64,000 nucleotides of DNA from Cellulophaga sp. RHA19 (GTDB taxonomy: Bacteria; Bacteroidota; Bacteroidia; Flavobacteriales; Flavobacteriaceae), in assembly GCF_002813425.1 (NCBI RefSeq), contig NZ_PHUL01000001.1:558001-622000 (forward strand), read 5' to 3'. The notes under the pieces were generated by a model. It ran no database searches and was not told the DNA's origin. It worked only from the letters and a program-made list of their open reading frames with translations. This document shows, one piece after another, positions 27,822-37,111 of the stretch. Position 1 is the first letter of the stretch. Every line of letters begins with the position of its first letter. The position numbers and the translations under genes were made by a program.

Positions 27822-28724
27822 TTACTGTTTTGCTCGTTGGTAATCTGTTAATTTTTGTGGCCCTTCTAACAGCACACGCACCACCCGCAACGTACCATCT
27901 TCTGTAGTTGCAATCTGCCATTTAATTAACGATATTTTACCATTTTCTATCTCTATACCTGTAATGCTTCTTGGGTGAACGCAACTACCATCATTAAAAA
28001 AAGGAATATCTCCTGGTTCCGGAAAACGAGGTCTATGCGTATGCCCTACAACTGTAAGCTTTTCATTGTTTTGCAATATCCAACGTTTAATTCGTTTTTC
28101 AACCTTTATTAATTCTTGGTGATTTTTAGCCGGACTAGTAGGATCTGCTATACCCCAAACCTGTAACGGCTTCCAAAGTACACGCACTAAAAATCTCCCT
28201 ACACGCCAAAACGTATAGTTCCACCAATCTGCTTGGTGTCCGTGTGTTAAAAAAAGTTCTTGTTGAGTATCTTTATGCTTTAAAACAATACCTTCATGAT
28301 AAGTTATACCAATAAATAAATCTTTGTCTTTACCATCTATTGGCTCAAAATAACTAGACAAATGCTTTTTTACATAACTAGGGTCTTTGTACACCATATC
28401 ATGGTTTCCCCAAATCATAAACAATCTATTTTGTAAATGAAACTCTCTTAATAAACCATATATGTTTTTATGTGCCGTAAAAATAGACTCAAAAGATGTG
28501 TTCTCCCAAAGCTCATCACCATCTCCCAACTCAAAATAACTATAACCTTCTTTAAAATAATGTTGTAATGCGTGGTAGTAAATGTTTCTATTATTTGCAA
28601 AATCATCTGCAAAACTATTATCTCCTCTATGACAGTCACTAAAAAGTATTAACTTAGAGCTATCATCAAAAGATACTATTTTAGACTTATTATACGCTCT
28701 GGTTAATCTAGTAAAAGAAGACAT
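27822..28724 (-). CDS. Calcineurin-like metallophosphoesterase
   Basis: This 300-residue cytoplasmic-type enzyme (no signal peptide) has the full two-metal site: D30-x-H32 (FSDCHRGD), G67-D68-G-D70, G106-N-H-D109, a His in FLTHGHQADWW near 178, and GHTHRPRFP near 227. The GDxDE pattern recalls LpxH-like UDP-diacylglucosamine hydrolases, but the overall sequence is not clearly LpxH. A role in hydrolysing a phosphoester such as a nucleotide or lipid intermediate is all that can be supported. The coiled-coil lipoprotein gene is 46 bases downstream. Confidence 0.88.
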   Translation of the reverse strand: MSSFTRLTRAYNKSKIVSFDDSSKLILFSDCHRGDNSFADDFANNRNIYYHALQHYFKEGYSYFELGDGDELWENTSFESIFTAHKNIYGLLREFHLQNRLFMIWGNHDMVYKDPSYVKKHLSSYFEPIDGKDKDLFIGITYHEGIVLKHKDTQQELFLTHGHQADWWNYTFWRVGRFLVRVLWKPLQVWGIADPTSPAKNHQELIKVEKRIKRWILQNNEKLTVVGHTHRPRFPEPGDIPFFNDGSCVHPRSITGIEIENGKISLIKWQIATTEDGTLRVVRVLLEGPQKLTDYQRAKQ

Positions 28725-28804
28725 ATTTTAATTTTTGTATAAATATCTAAAAAAGGGATTAAATAGGATTACAACAAACGCAATAAAAAGTAATAATTAT
28801 TTTG

Positions 28805-28812
28805 TAATTTTG
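28805..28812 (+). promoter_or_regulatory. Predicted -7 element for the GAF gene
   Basis: TAATTTTG is a perfect -7 consensus, 28 bases upstream of the ATG at 28841. No clear -33 element is seen. Confidence 0.35.
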
Positions 28813-28840
28813 CAGGCTATTCTTAGACTAAGTAAGGACA

Positions 28841-31213
28841 ATGAAATTTGAAAACGAAATAGAGTTACCACTAAAAAGTCTTGTCAGTTTTGATAAGCTT
28901 CTTAAACAGTACGATAAAATGGCTGTTGGTAATGACCTGTTCCTTGCCCAAAAAGCAAGATTTATTTTAAATTACCAAAAACCTTACCCAGAACTACGTG
29001 ATGGTTTTACAGATTTAACTTTACTTGATAAACATAAAGATGTTATTAATGTTATTCTACAAGATACTTTCTCTGAGGTACTAACTAAGAATGAAATAAA
29101 AGCAGCATCCTTACCCTATGCAAACGTAATTTTTAACTCGTCTGAGAGATTTAAAAAAATTATAGAGGATGCAGGTGAAGGTTTTGAACTTGAAATTAAA
29201 AACGTAGAAGAAAGATTAAATTATATTATGGCAAGTACCGTAATATTGAATTTTCATTATGGTTTTAATTTAGACTTTAGAAGACCTATGTTTTATGAAA
29301 TTCCGGATAAAAACGGAGTTATGAGACACTATAGAATATTGTATAATGCAGATTTTATAGATATTAAACCAAACAAAAATGCTAAAAAACTAACACAAGC
29401 AGATGTAGATGAACTATTAGAAAACTTTGATAATCTAGAACTATGGAAAGAAAAAATTCCGCCAAATAGTTTTACATCTAAAGGTTTTGTAATTTCTAAT
29501 ATGTTTGATGTTACAGCAGAGCACTCAATCTCCGAAATAAAATCTAGTCTTATTTCAAGTGACAAAAGAGGCTCTGAGTTTTTTATGGAAGACTTCCAAA
29601 ATACATTTAAGTCGTTATTTGGCCTTCCTAATTTAAAAGTTGGTTTTTCTATACATAATAGCAAAGAAGATACTTTTGAAAAAGTACACGGAATAGGTAT
29701 AGAAAGTTTTATACTTAATAAAAGTGCCAATGTAGATTGTAAAACTGCATTGTGTAAAAACACTTATGAGACAATTTTAAAAGAGCATAAATACTTTGTA
29801 ATTTCAGACTTAGATAAATATGCCAAATCAGCTCCAGATAACAACCTATATGCTACACTTGCAGAACAAGGAATAAAAAGTGCAATTATAGCACCAATAT
29901 CTGATGGCAAACAATTGCTTGGTGTTTTAGAATTAGCGTCTACAAAAAGATACAACTTAAACAATGTTAACGCGCAAAAATTACAAGATGTAATGCCATA
30001 CATTGTAACAGCTGTTTTACGTTCTAAAGCTGAAGAAGAAAACCTTATTGAAGCTGTAATACAACAAGAATGTACTACAGTACACTCTTCTGTTCTTTGG
30101 AGGTTTGAAAACGAAGCAATACGCTTTATTAGAGCAGATGCTGAAGGTCTAGACCCTACATTTAAAGAAATTGTTTTTAAAGATGTACACCCTCTTTATG
30201 GTCAAATAGACATTAAAGATTCATCTACATTTAGAAATAATTCTATACAAAAAGACCTTTTAATACAACTAACCGAAGTAAACAATGTACTTACTAAGGC
30301 TTGGGAAATTAATAAATTACACATTTATGAAGAATTATTGTTTAGAAGCAATAGTTATTTAGATGAAGTAAAAGAAATTTTAAATACAAATAGCGAGCAA
30401 ACTATATTAGAGTTCATAAAAAAGGAGATAGCTCCTGTTTTTAAACACTTAAAAAATACAGAGCCTAAAATTGCAAATTTAATTAACACTTACGAAGAAG
30501 GTATAGACCCTAATACTGGGTCTTACTATGATCATAGGAAAAACTATGACCAAAGTGTTATGAAGATTAACGAGAAACTTGCTCAGGTTTTAGACAAAAA
30601 ACAAGTGGAAGCACAAGAAATGTTTCCGCATTATTTTGAGCGCTATAAGACAGATGGTGTGGAACACAATATCTACATTGGAGAATCTATATCACAGAGT
30701 AAAGAATACAATCCTTTTTACCTAAAAAACTTAAGGTTGTGGCAGTTGCAGGTAATGTATGATATGGAAAATGAGTACTACAACCTAAAACCAAAACTAC
30801 CAATAGCATTAGATGTTGCATCTTTATTATTAGTTTATAACACATCTTTATCTATTAGATTTAGAATGGATGAAAAACGTTTTGATGTAGATGGCACATA
30901 TAATGCCAGATATGAGGTTATTAAAAAACGTATAGACAAATCTTATATAAAAGGAACTAACGAAAGGTTAACCCAAAAAGGAAAACTTTCTATTGTTTAC
31001 TCTCAGAAAAAAGATGAGTTAGAGTACTTACGCTACATTCGTTTTTTACGCTCTAAAGGATATTTTTCTAAAAATGTAGAAGTACTAGAGCTAGAAGGCC
31101 TACAAGGTGTTGCTGGTTTAAAAGCAATACGTGTAGAAATTTTATACAAAAAAGATAAAGAGTCTAAAGAAACATACACTTATGATGATTTAATGCACGA
31201 GTTAAAGCATTAA
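28841..31213 (+). CDS. Large cytoplasmic GAF-domain protein, unknown function
   Basis: This 790-residue protein has no signal peptide or membrane helix. A GAF-like domain at about residues 250-395 shows the characteristic pattern HGIGIESFIL ... YFVISDLDKYAK ... IKSAIIAPISDGKQLLGVLELAS. GAF domains bind small ligands such as cyclic nucleotides. The regions before (1-240) and after (400-790) are not recognised; the end has a conserved-looking segment LRYIRFLRSKGYFSKNVEVL. It looks like a flavobacterial conserved family. It has no kinase, cyclase or response-regulator output that I can identify. It is convergent with the HD-PycTM gene. Confidence 0.8.
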   Translation: MKFENEIELPLKSLVSFDKLLKQYDKMAVGNDLFLAQKARFILNYQKPYPELRDGFTDLTLLDKHKDVINVILQDTFSEVLTKNEIKAASLPYANVIFNSSERFKKIIEDAGEGFELEIKNVEERLNYIMASTVILNFHYGFNLDFRRPMFYEIPDKNGVMRHYRILYNADFIDIKPNKNAKKLTQADVDELLENFDNLELWKEKIPPNSFTSKGFVISNMFDVTAEHSISEIKSSLISSDKRGSEFFMEDFQNTFKSLFGLPNLKVGFSIHNSKEDTFEKVHGIGIESFILNKSANVDCKTALCKNTYETILKEHKYFVISDLDKYAKSAPDNNLYATLAEQGIKSAIIAPISDGKQLLGVLELASTKRYNLNNVNAQKLQDVMPYIVTAVLRSKAEEENLIEAVIQQECTTVHSSVLWRFENEAIRFIRADAEGLDPTFKEIVFKDVHPLYGQIDIKDSSTFRNNSIQKDLLIQLTEVNNVLTKAWEINKLHIYEELLFRSNSYLDEVKEILNTNSEQTILEFIKKEIAPVFKHLKNTEPKIANLINTYEEGIDPNTGSYYDHRKNYDQSVMKINEKLAQVLDKKQVEAQEMFPHYFERYKTDGVEHNIYIGESISQSKEYNPFYLKNLRLWQLQVMYDMENEYYNLKPKLPIALDVASLLLVYNTSLSIRFRMDEKRFDVDGTYNARYEVIKKRIDKSYIKGTNERLTQKGKLSIVYSQKKDELEYLRYIRFLRSKGYFSKNVEVLELEGLQGVAGLKAIRVEILYKKDKESKETYTYDDLMHELKH

Positions 31214-31228
31214 TAAATAGGTCATAAA

Positions 31229-31264
31229 AAAAGGCGAATATTACATATAATATTCGCCTTTTTC
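31229..31264. terminator. Bidirectional terminator between the GAF and HD-PycTM genes
   Basis: A 13-bp perfect stem (AAGGCGAATATTA / TAATATTCGCCTT) with a CATA loop is flanked by an A-run and a T-run, so it can stop transcription from both sides. Confidence 0.92.
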
Positions 31265-31282
31265 CATTTTATAACTTATCCA

Positions 31283-32491
31283 CTACAATATTACTGCTTC
31301 CCTTGGCCCATAAAAATGTAATGCTAAAAAGAAAGACAATACAGAGACTATCATTCCAAACATAAAAATAGCATAGGTCCACCTTAACAATTTATATTTT
31401 CTATCTAAAACCAATCCTAAAAAGTACAAATCTTTAGTTAGGGAAGAATATACATAGGACTGATCTTTAATTAACTCTTTCATAGCCCACTCATAATCCT
31501 CTAGTTTCATTTTATGAAAATTACCAAAAAACAATAAGTTTACTTTTTTATTATCTACATCTTCTTTAGTAAACTGTCCGCTTGTAATATTTGGTCTTGT
31601 AGCAATTATAGACAAAACCATAGATATTACACTAAAAAACATAAACAAAGCCGTAGGGAGTATTAAGTACTTATTAGAAGGGCTATCTAGTTTTGGCATT
31701 AAATCTGCCAATACTAAAGAAATAATTATAGCATTTACAGACAGTAAAATATTTGCTTTAGTATCTGCAATATCGCTTAACTTTAAGTGGTTACGCATAG
31801 TAACCCTATACATAGTTTGCACACCTCTTTCCGGACTCTTGTCTTTAAATTCTGATTTATATTGCGCCTTAACTTTTTCCTTTTTTACCAGCTTCTTCAT
31901 TTTCTTCCTAGCCTTAATTAATTTAGCCAAGTTATCATCTTTGGTTTCTTGCCAGTTTTTAATAGCATACTCTGTATAAAACCTATGTTTGGTCTGAAAC
32001 ATTCTTATGTTAGTATCTCTCCACTCTGCTGGGGAATAATCTACTAATCCTAATAATGATAATTCTTCCCTTAGCATTTCTGTAGTCTCTAAGTAACTTT
32101 CTTTTCCTAAATGAGACCCATCTGCATCTCTAATAATTTCCTCCTGAAGGTTTTTAGGCTCATAGCCTTTTTTAGTTGCTAAAATTAAATTACAAATATT
32201 TTCTATTCGTTTTTCCTCAAAAGATTTTCCTTTTAAAAATTCACGAGCAATATCACAACTACGCTCTTCATGTTCTTTAGCACTCTTAGTGTAACCTGCA
32301 TCATGAAACCACGCTGCTAAAAGTAAGTCGTCATGCTCTTTTACGTCTAACTTATAAAAATCTAACAATTCTTGCGTACTTTTGACAACACGTTGAGTAT
32401 GCCTAATGTTGTGGTACAAAAAACTAGAGCTTAACTCGTTGGTTAATAGACTAATTACATAATCTTCGGTTTCCTGAATAATATTTGCCAT
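31283..32491 (-). CDS. HD phosphohydrolase fused to a Pycsar-effector-like (PycTM/DUF5706) membrane domain
   Basis: The first ~125 residues form an HD domain: H31 (NIRHTQRVV), H63-D64 (WFHDAGY), H74 and D122-x-D124. A basic linker (about 190-220) leads to a membrane domain matching the PycTM/DUF5706 pattern: NHLKLSDIADTKANILLSVN (234-253), helix 1 (about 245-264), helix 2 (about 276-297) and a last helix pair region (about 370-395). In Pycsar antiphage systems this membrane domain responds to cyclic CMP or UMP. Here it is joined to a potential nucleotide phosphohydrolase, and no pyrimidine cyclase is next to it. Its job may be nucleotide-controlled membrane signalling; this is inference. The gene is divergent from the phosphatase/beta-barrel gene, with 45 bases between. 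Confidence 0.82.
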   Translation of the reverse strand: MANIIQETEDYVISLLTNELSSSFLYHNIRHTQRVVKSTQELLDFYKLDVKEHDDLLLAAWFHDAGYTKSAKEHEERSCDIAREFLKGKSFEEKRIENICNLILATKKGYEPKNLQEEIIRDADGSHLGKESYLETTEMLREELSLLGLVDYSPAEWRDTNIRMFQTKHRFYTEYAIKNWQETKDDNLAKLIKARKKMKKLVKKEKVKAQYKSEFKDKSPERGVQTMYRVTMRNHLKLSDIADTKANILLSVNAIIISLVLADLMPKLDSPSNKYLILPTALFMFFSVISMVLSIIATRPNITSGQFTKEDVDNKKVNLLFFGNFHKMKLEDYEWAMKELIKDQSYVYSSLTKDLYFLGLVLDRKYKLLRWTYAIFMFGMIVSVLSFFLALHFYGPREAVIL

Positions 32492-32536
32492 AACTTTAAT
32501 ATAAGATGCATCACAAATTACAAAATTAAAATCTTT

Positions 32537-35500
32537 ATGAATACTTCTATTAGTAAATATTGTTGGTCGTTAAGTATTTTTATCCTTACTGGTTGTGCAA
32601 CAGTAAAAACTAAATATGATAATAAGAAGCAGAGCATAGACGTTACTACTAATAAAGAAATAGAGCACACTTTTTATTTAATTGGGGATGCAGGAAAATC
32701 ACCTATCAATGGTATGAATCCTGTTTTAAAGTCCTTCAAAAAAAGAATTGATAAAGCAGACAAAAATAGTTCTGTTTTATTTTTAGGCGATAATATTTAC
32801 CCTGCCGGAATGCCAGACCCTAAAGATTCTACTGCAGCGTATTTAACAGCTAAAAGTCATTTAGATGCACAACTAAAAACTTTAGAAAATTTTAAAGGAA
32901 ATCCGCTTTTTATTCCTGGTAACCATGATTGGTATACCGAAGGTTTAGTAGGACTAGAACGAGAGCAAAAATACATACAAGAAGCACTAGGTAGTAAAGA
33001 TGTATTTTTACCAGAAGATGGCTGCCCATTAGAAACCATAGAGGTAAATGACAACCTAATAATTATAGCCATAGATACAGAGTGGTACTTAACCAACTGG
33101 AATAAACGCCCAGATATTAATGACAAATGTGATATTAAAAGCAGAGAAAAGTTTTTAATAGAGTTAGAAAGTTTAATTTCTAAAAACAGACAAAAAACTA
33201 CGGTTATTGCAATGCATCACCCAATGTTTAGTTACGGTTCTCACGGCGGACAATATTCGTTTAAAAAACATTTTTACCCTAAACCTGGAGTTGGTCCGTT
33301 ACCTATTTTAGGCACTTTTTTAAATATACTTAGAAAAACAGCCGGACCATCTTCTGAAGACTTACAAGGTAAAAGGTACAGAGAATTAAGAAACCGAGTT
33401 GTTACACTTGCACAATACTCTAACAAAGTAATTTTTGTGTCTGGTCACGAGCACTCTTTACAATATATTGTAGAAGAAAACACACCACAAATTGTTAGTG
33501 GTGCAGGAGCTAAAAGTGGAGAAACAAGACTTATTAATGGCAGTAAGTTTTCTACAGGAGAAAAAGGGTACACTACTTTAGAAGTTTACAAAGATGGTTC
33601 TTCTAGGGTGCGCTATTTTGGACTAGATGATAACAATAATGAGAAATTTTTATTCACCTCTGAAGTTTTACCTGAAGACAAAAAATTATTTACCAAAAAA
33701 CTGCCAGATAGTTTCCCTGCAACAACAACGGCATCTATATACACGCAAGAAGAAATTACAAAAACAGGTTTTCATAATTTTATATGGGGAGACCGTTACC
33801 GCAAATACTATGGCACACCTGTAACAGTACCAACCTTAAGTTTAGATACTATTTATGGCGGATTAACTCCTGTTAGAGCAGGTGGTGGTCACCAATCTAA
33901 ATCGTTACGTTTAGCAGATAAAAACGGCAAAGAATACGTAATGCGTTCTATGCGTAAAAGTGCAGAATTGTACTTACAATCTATGGCTTTTAAAGATCAA
34001 TATGTGGTTGGTGAGTTTGAAAATACTGCCGTAGAAAAACTACTTATGGATTTCTATACAGGCTCACACCCGTATGCACCATATATTGTTTCTACATTAT
34101 CTGACGCTATAGACATTTACCACACCAATCCTAAATTATACTACATCCCCAAACAAAAAGCATTAGGAGATTTTAATGTAAATTATGGTGATGAGTTATA
34201 TATGTTTGAAGAACATGCTGGTGATAACCACGGAAATTTAAAAAGTTTTGGCTATGCTAATGAGCTTAAAAGCACAGACAGTATGCTTGAAGATTTACGG
34301 GATGATGAAAAATACGCAGTTGATGATAAACTATACTTAAGAGCACGTCTTTTTGATATGGTAATTGGTGATTGGGACAGACACACAGACCAATGGCGTT
34401 GGGCAGAAAACAAGAAAAATAAAAAAATAATTTATAAGCCAGTACCTAGAGACAGGGATCAGGTTTTTTCTAATATGGGAGACGGACCTTTAATGAGTTT
34501 AGCAACCAGAATTGTGCCTTCTTTACGCTTAATGGAAGGTTTTAACGAAGAAATAAGAAGCGTACGAGGTTTTAACTCATCTCCTAAAACTTATGTGTTA
34601 GATATTGCCTTGTTAAGCGAAACCAACCTTAAAGATTGGATAACAGAAGCAGAATACATACAAGACAACCTAACCGAAGATGTTATTAACAAATCATTTA
34701 AGGATTTTCCTGTAGAAATACAAGATAGCTCTTTACCAAAGCTTAAAAAAATATTACTATCTCGTATCTCACATCTAAAAGAATATGCTAAAGAATACCA
34801 CAGAATTTTAAACAAATTTGCAGTAGTAACAGGTACAGATAAGGATGATTGGTTTGAGATTAATCACTTAAACAAAAAAGAAGTACAAGTAAAAGCATAC
34901 CGTAATATTAAAGGAGAAAAAGATAAACTTTTTTTTGATAAAACTTTTAATAGTGATGTTACTAAAGAGATATGGATTTACGGCTTAGATGACGATGACT
35001 ATTTTGAAGATAATGGTACCGCACGTAACAATATAAGAATTAGAATTATTGGCGGACAAAACAATGATATTTATAACCTTACTGAAGGTCAAAAAATAAC
35101 CATTTACGATTATAAGTCTAAGAAAAATACATTTAAAGAAACTAATAACGCAAGAATTAAACTAACAGATGACTACAACACAAATGTTTACAATCCGTTA
35201 GCAATACGCAACAGCGTTAATCAAATTATACCAACAGTTGGTTTTAATCCAGATGATGGTTTAAAAATTGGCTTTACAAACACATTTACCTACAATGGTT
35301 TTAGATTAAATCCGTTTACAGAAAAACATACTTTTAACGCTTCTTTTTACTTTGCTACGCAAGGTTTTGATTTTGGATACACTGGTGAGTTTGCAAACAT
35401 CTTTGGAAACTGGAATTTTGAGGTTGAAACAAGGTTTACCAGTCCAAACTTTAGTGTAAACTTTTTTGGTTTAGGAAACAAAAGCATTAATAATGATGAC

Positions 35501-36253
35501 GATCTAGGAATGGATTACAACCGTGTTAAATTAGAGCAAATTAAAGTTGTGCCTTCTATAGTTTATAACGGACAATTAGGTAGTAAATTTAAAGCAGGTA
35601 TTGGTTTAGAAACTATTGAGGTAGAAGAAACAGAAGACAGGTTTATTAATACATTTTACGTAGCTAATAATGAAGATGTACGTAATACTTTTTTAGGCGT
35701 AGATGCTACATATACTTACGAAAATAAAGACAATGCTGCTTTTCCTACAATGGGAATGTCTACAATGATAAAAGCAGGCTACAAACAATCTTTAGTAAAT
35801 AACAGTCAAAATTATGCCTATATAATTCCTAGTCTTGCTTTTGATTATAAGTTAGTACCAAACGGAAGATTAGTGTTAGCTACTAAATGGAAAGCTCATT
35901 TTAACATAGGAGATGATTATGAGTTTTACCAAGGAGCAACAGTTGGCGGTATAGATGGCTTAAGAGGCTACAGAAACCAACGTTTTACAGGTAAAAAAGC
36001 ATATTACCAAAATACAGACATACGTTTTAGTCTTAGAAAAATGAAAACAAACATAATACCTATATCACTAGGTGTGTATTCTGGTTTTGATTACGGACGT
36101 ATTTGGTTACCTACAGAAGACTCTGATGAATGGAAAACATCTTACGGTGGAGGTCTATTTTTAAATGGAGCAAATGTAGTTTCTGCTAGAGTTGCTTTAT
36201 TTTATGCTGATGAAGGACCAAGATTTACATTTGGACTAGGGTTTGGCTTTTAA
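32537..36253 (+). CDS. Outer-membrane metallophosphoesterase with kinase-like middle region and C-terminal beta-barrel
   Basis: This 1238-residue protein is lipid-anchored or exported (lipobox LTGC, C20). Residues about 44-370 are a metallophosphoesterase: GDAG (50-53), GDNIYP (84-89), GNHDW (128-132), MHHPMF near 226 and GHEHS near 303. The C-terminal part (about 905-1238) is a BamA/TamA-like (surface antigen D15) beta-barrel ending in GLGFGF. The middle (about 400-760) is not usually named. It has an N-lobe-like strand YVMRSMRK (467-474), a catalytic-loop-like FDMVIGDWDRHTDQW (606-620) and a metal-loop-like KPVPRDRDQVF (634-644), which recall HipA/CotH/Fam20-type kinases. The single continuous frame argues against two merged genes. 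Substrate and topology are unknown. Confidence 0.85.
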   Translation: MNTSISKYCWSLSIFILTGCATVKTKYDNKKQSIDVTTNKEIEHTFYLIGDAGKSPINGMNPVLKSFKKRIDKADKNSSVLFLGDNIYPAGMPDPKDSTAAYLTAKSHLDAQLKTLENFKGNPLFIPGNHDWYTEGLVGLEREQKYIQEALGSKDVFLPEDGCPLETIEVNDNLIIIAIDTEWYLTNWNKRPDINDKCDIKSREKFLIELESLISKNRQKTTVIAMHHPMFSYGSHGGQYSFKKHFYPKPGVGPLPILGTFLNILRKTAGPSSEDLQGKRYRELRNRVVTLAQYSNKVIFVSGHEHSLQYIVEENTPQIVSGAGAKSGETRLINGSKFSTGEKGYTTLEVYKDGSSRVRYFGLDDNNNEKFLFTSEVLPEDKKLFTKKLPDSFPATTTASIYTQEEITKTGFHNFIWGDRYRKYYGTPVTVPTLSLDTIYGGLTPVRAGGGHQSKSLRLADKNGKEYVMRSMRKSAELYLQSMAFKDQYVVGEFENTAVEKLLMDFYTGSHPYAPYIVSTLSDAIDIYHTNPKLYYIPKQKALGDFNVNYGDELYMFEEHAGDNHGNLKSFGYANELKSTDSMLEDLRDDEKYAVDDKLYLRARLFDMVIGDWDRHTDQWRWAENKKNKKIIYKPVPRDRDQVFSNMGDGPLMSLATRIVPSLRLMEGFNEEIRSVRGFNSSPKTYVLDIALLSETNLKDWITEAEYIQDNLTEDVINKSFKDFPVEIQDSSLPKLKKILLSRISHLKEYAKEYHRILNKFAVVTGTDKDDWFEINHLNKKEVQVKAYRNIKGEKDKLFFDKTFNSDVTKEIWIYGLDDDDYFEDNGTARNNIRIRIIGGQNNDIYNLTEGQKITIYDYKSKKNTFKETNNARIKLTDDYNTNVYNPLAIRNSVNQIIPTVGFNPDDGLKIGFTNTFTYNGFRLNPFTEKHTFNASFYFATQGFDFGYTGEFANIFGNWNFEVETRFTSPNFSVNFFGLGNKSINNDDDLGMDYNRVKLEQIKVVPSIVYNGQLGSKFKAGIGLETIEVEETEDRFINTFYVANNEDVRNTFLGVDATYTYENKDNAAFPTMGMSTMIKAGYKQSLVNNSQNYAYIIPSLAFDYKLVPNGRLVLATKWKAHFNIGDDYEFYQGATVGGIDGLRGYRNQRFTGKKAYYQNTDIRFSLRKMKTNIIPISLGVYSGFDYGRIWLPTEDSDEWKTSYGGGLFLNGANVVSARVALFYADEGPRFTFGLGFGF

Positions 36254-36256
36254 ACC

Positions 36257-37108
36257 CTAGTTTAGCTTGTAAACATATAAATTACCGCCTGTTTTTTTTC
36301 TTGCCTCATCTGCCAAATACAGCGTTGTATTATTTATAAAGCAAACAGATTCTAGTTGTGTCCTTACTCCTAAATCTATAGACTCTACAGTTCCTGTTGT
36401 AAAATCATCGGTATTAAAATTTGTGAATTTCCAAAGCATACCGTTACCTATAAGCACAATTGTTTTCTCGTCTGGAGAAATAGCAGCAGACGTTACCCTG
36501 CTTGTACGTTCGTCTGTACCTGCCATAAAACTACCAACAAGTTCCGCTTTATACTTACCTTTAACAGCTGGCACCTTGTAAATAAGAGCTTCACCTGTAA
36601 ACGGAGTAGCTCTATTTTTTGTAATTATGTAAAGATTGTTTTTCCAATAAAAAAGTGATTCTGCATCATACAACAATCCTTTTTTCTTTGGTGAAAAATC
36701 AGTTTGATCCGGATAGCTAAATTCTATTTTCTCAGCCTCTATATCATCACCTTTTATGGTATTTGGATTTGGAACTTTTAAAATCTCTAGATCATCTCTG
36801 TCACTAGCATTATTGCCAAAATCAGCTATATAAACATTTCCTTTATTGTCTTTGGTTAAATCTTCCCAATCGTGATTTTTACCATTTTTAACCTTTAGTG
36901 TTTTTTGCCAATCTCCAACAGCATTAATTTTATAAAGTTCATCTTTATTCCCCTTATCTTCAATTAACCATATATGATCTTCTCCAAAATTAACCAATCC
37001 AGATACTTCCTTAAACTCTTCAGGTATATTAGCAACTACTTTTAATTGACCATAATTACTACAGCCAACTAAAAGTAATAAACAACTTAGTCCTAAATAA
37101 TTTTTCAT
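36257..37108 (-). CDS. Beta-propeller-type lipoprotein of unknown function
   Basis: This 283-residue protein has a lipobox at C16 (LLLLVGC). The body has repeated blade-like segments (EVSGLVNFGEDHIWLIEDKG, DWEDLTKDNKGNVYIADFG, DAESLFYWKNNLYIITKNR, AAISPDEKTIVLIGNG, LESVCFINNTTLYLADE), suggesting a beta-propeller like SdiA-regulated or NHL-type proteins. No catalytic motif is clear. It follows the crotonase gene by 3 bases on the same strand and is convergent with the phosphatase/barrel gene, with 3 bases between stops. Confidence 0.75.
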   Translation of the reverse strand: MKNYLGLSCLLLLVGCSNYGQLKVVANIPEEFKEVSGLVNFGEDHIWLIEDKGNKDELYKINAVGDWQKTLKVKNGKNHDWEDLTKDNKGNVYIADFGNNASDRDDLEILKVPNPNTIKGDDIEAEKIEFSYPDQTDFSPKKKGLLYDAESLFYWKNNLYIITKNRATPFTGEALIYKVPAVKGKYKAELVGSFMAGTDERTSRVTSAAISPDEKTIVLIGNGMLWKFTNFNTDDFTTGTVESIDLGVRTQLESVCFINNTTLYLADEARKKTGGNLYVYKLN

Positions 37109-37111
37109 AGA

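Noticed and set aside
31283..32491. A complete Pycsar antiphage system
   Set aside because: The PycTM-like domain is present, but no pyrimidine cyclase gene is adjacent, and the neighbours look like ordinary conserved genes.
32537..36253. Two separate genes (phosphatase and barrel) joined by a sequencing error
   Set aside because: The frame is continuous, the middle region has protein-like composition and motifs, and no internal start or terminator is seen.
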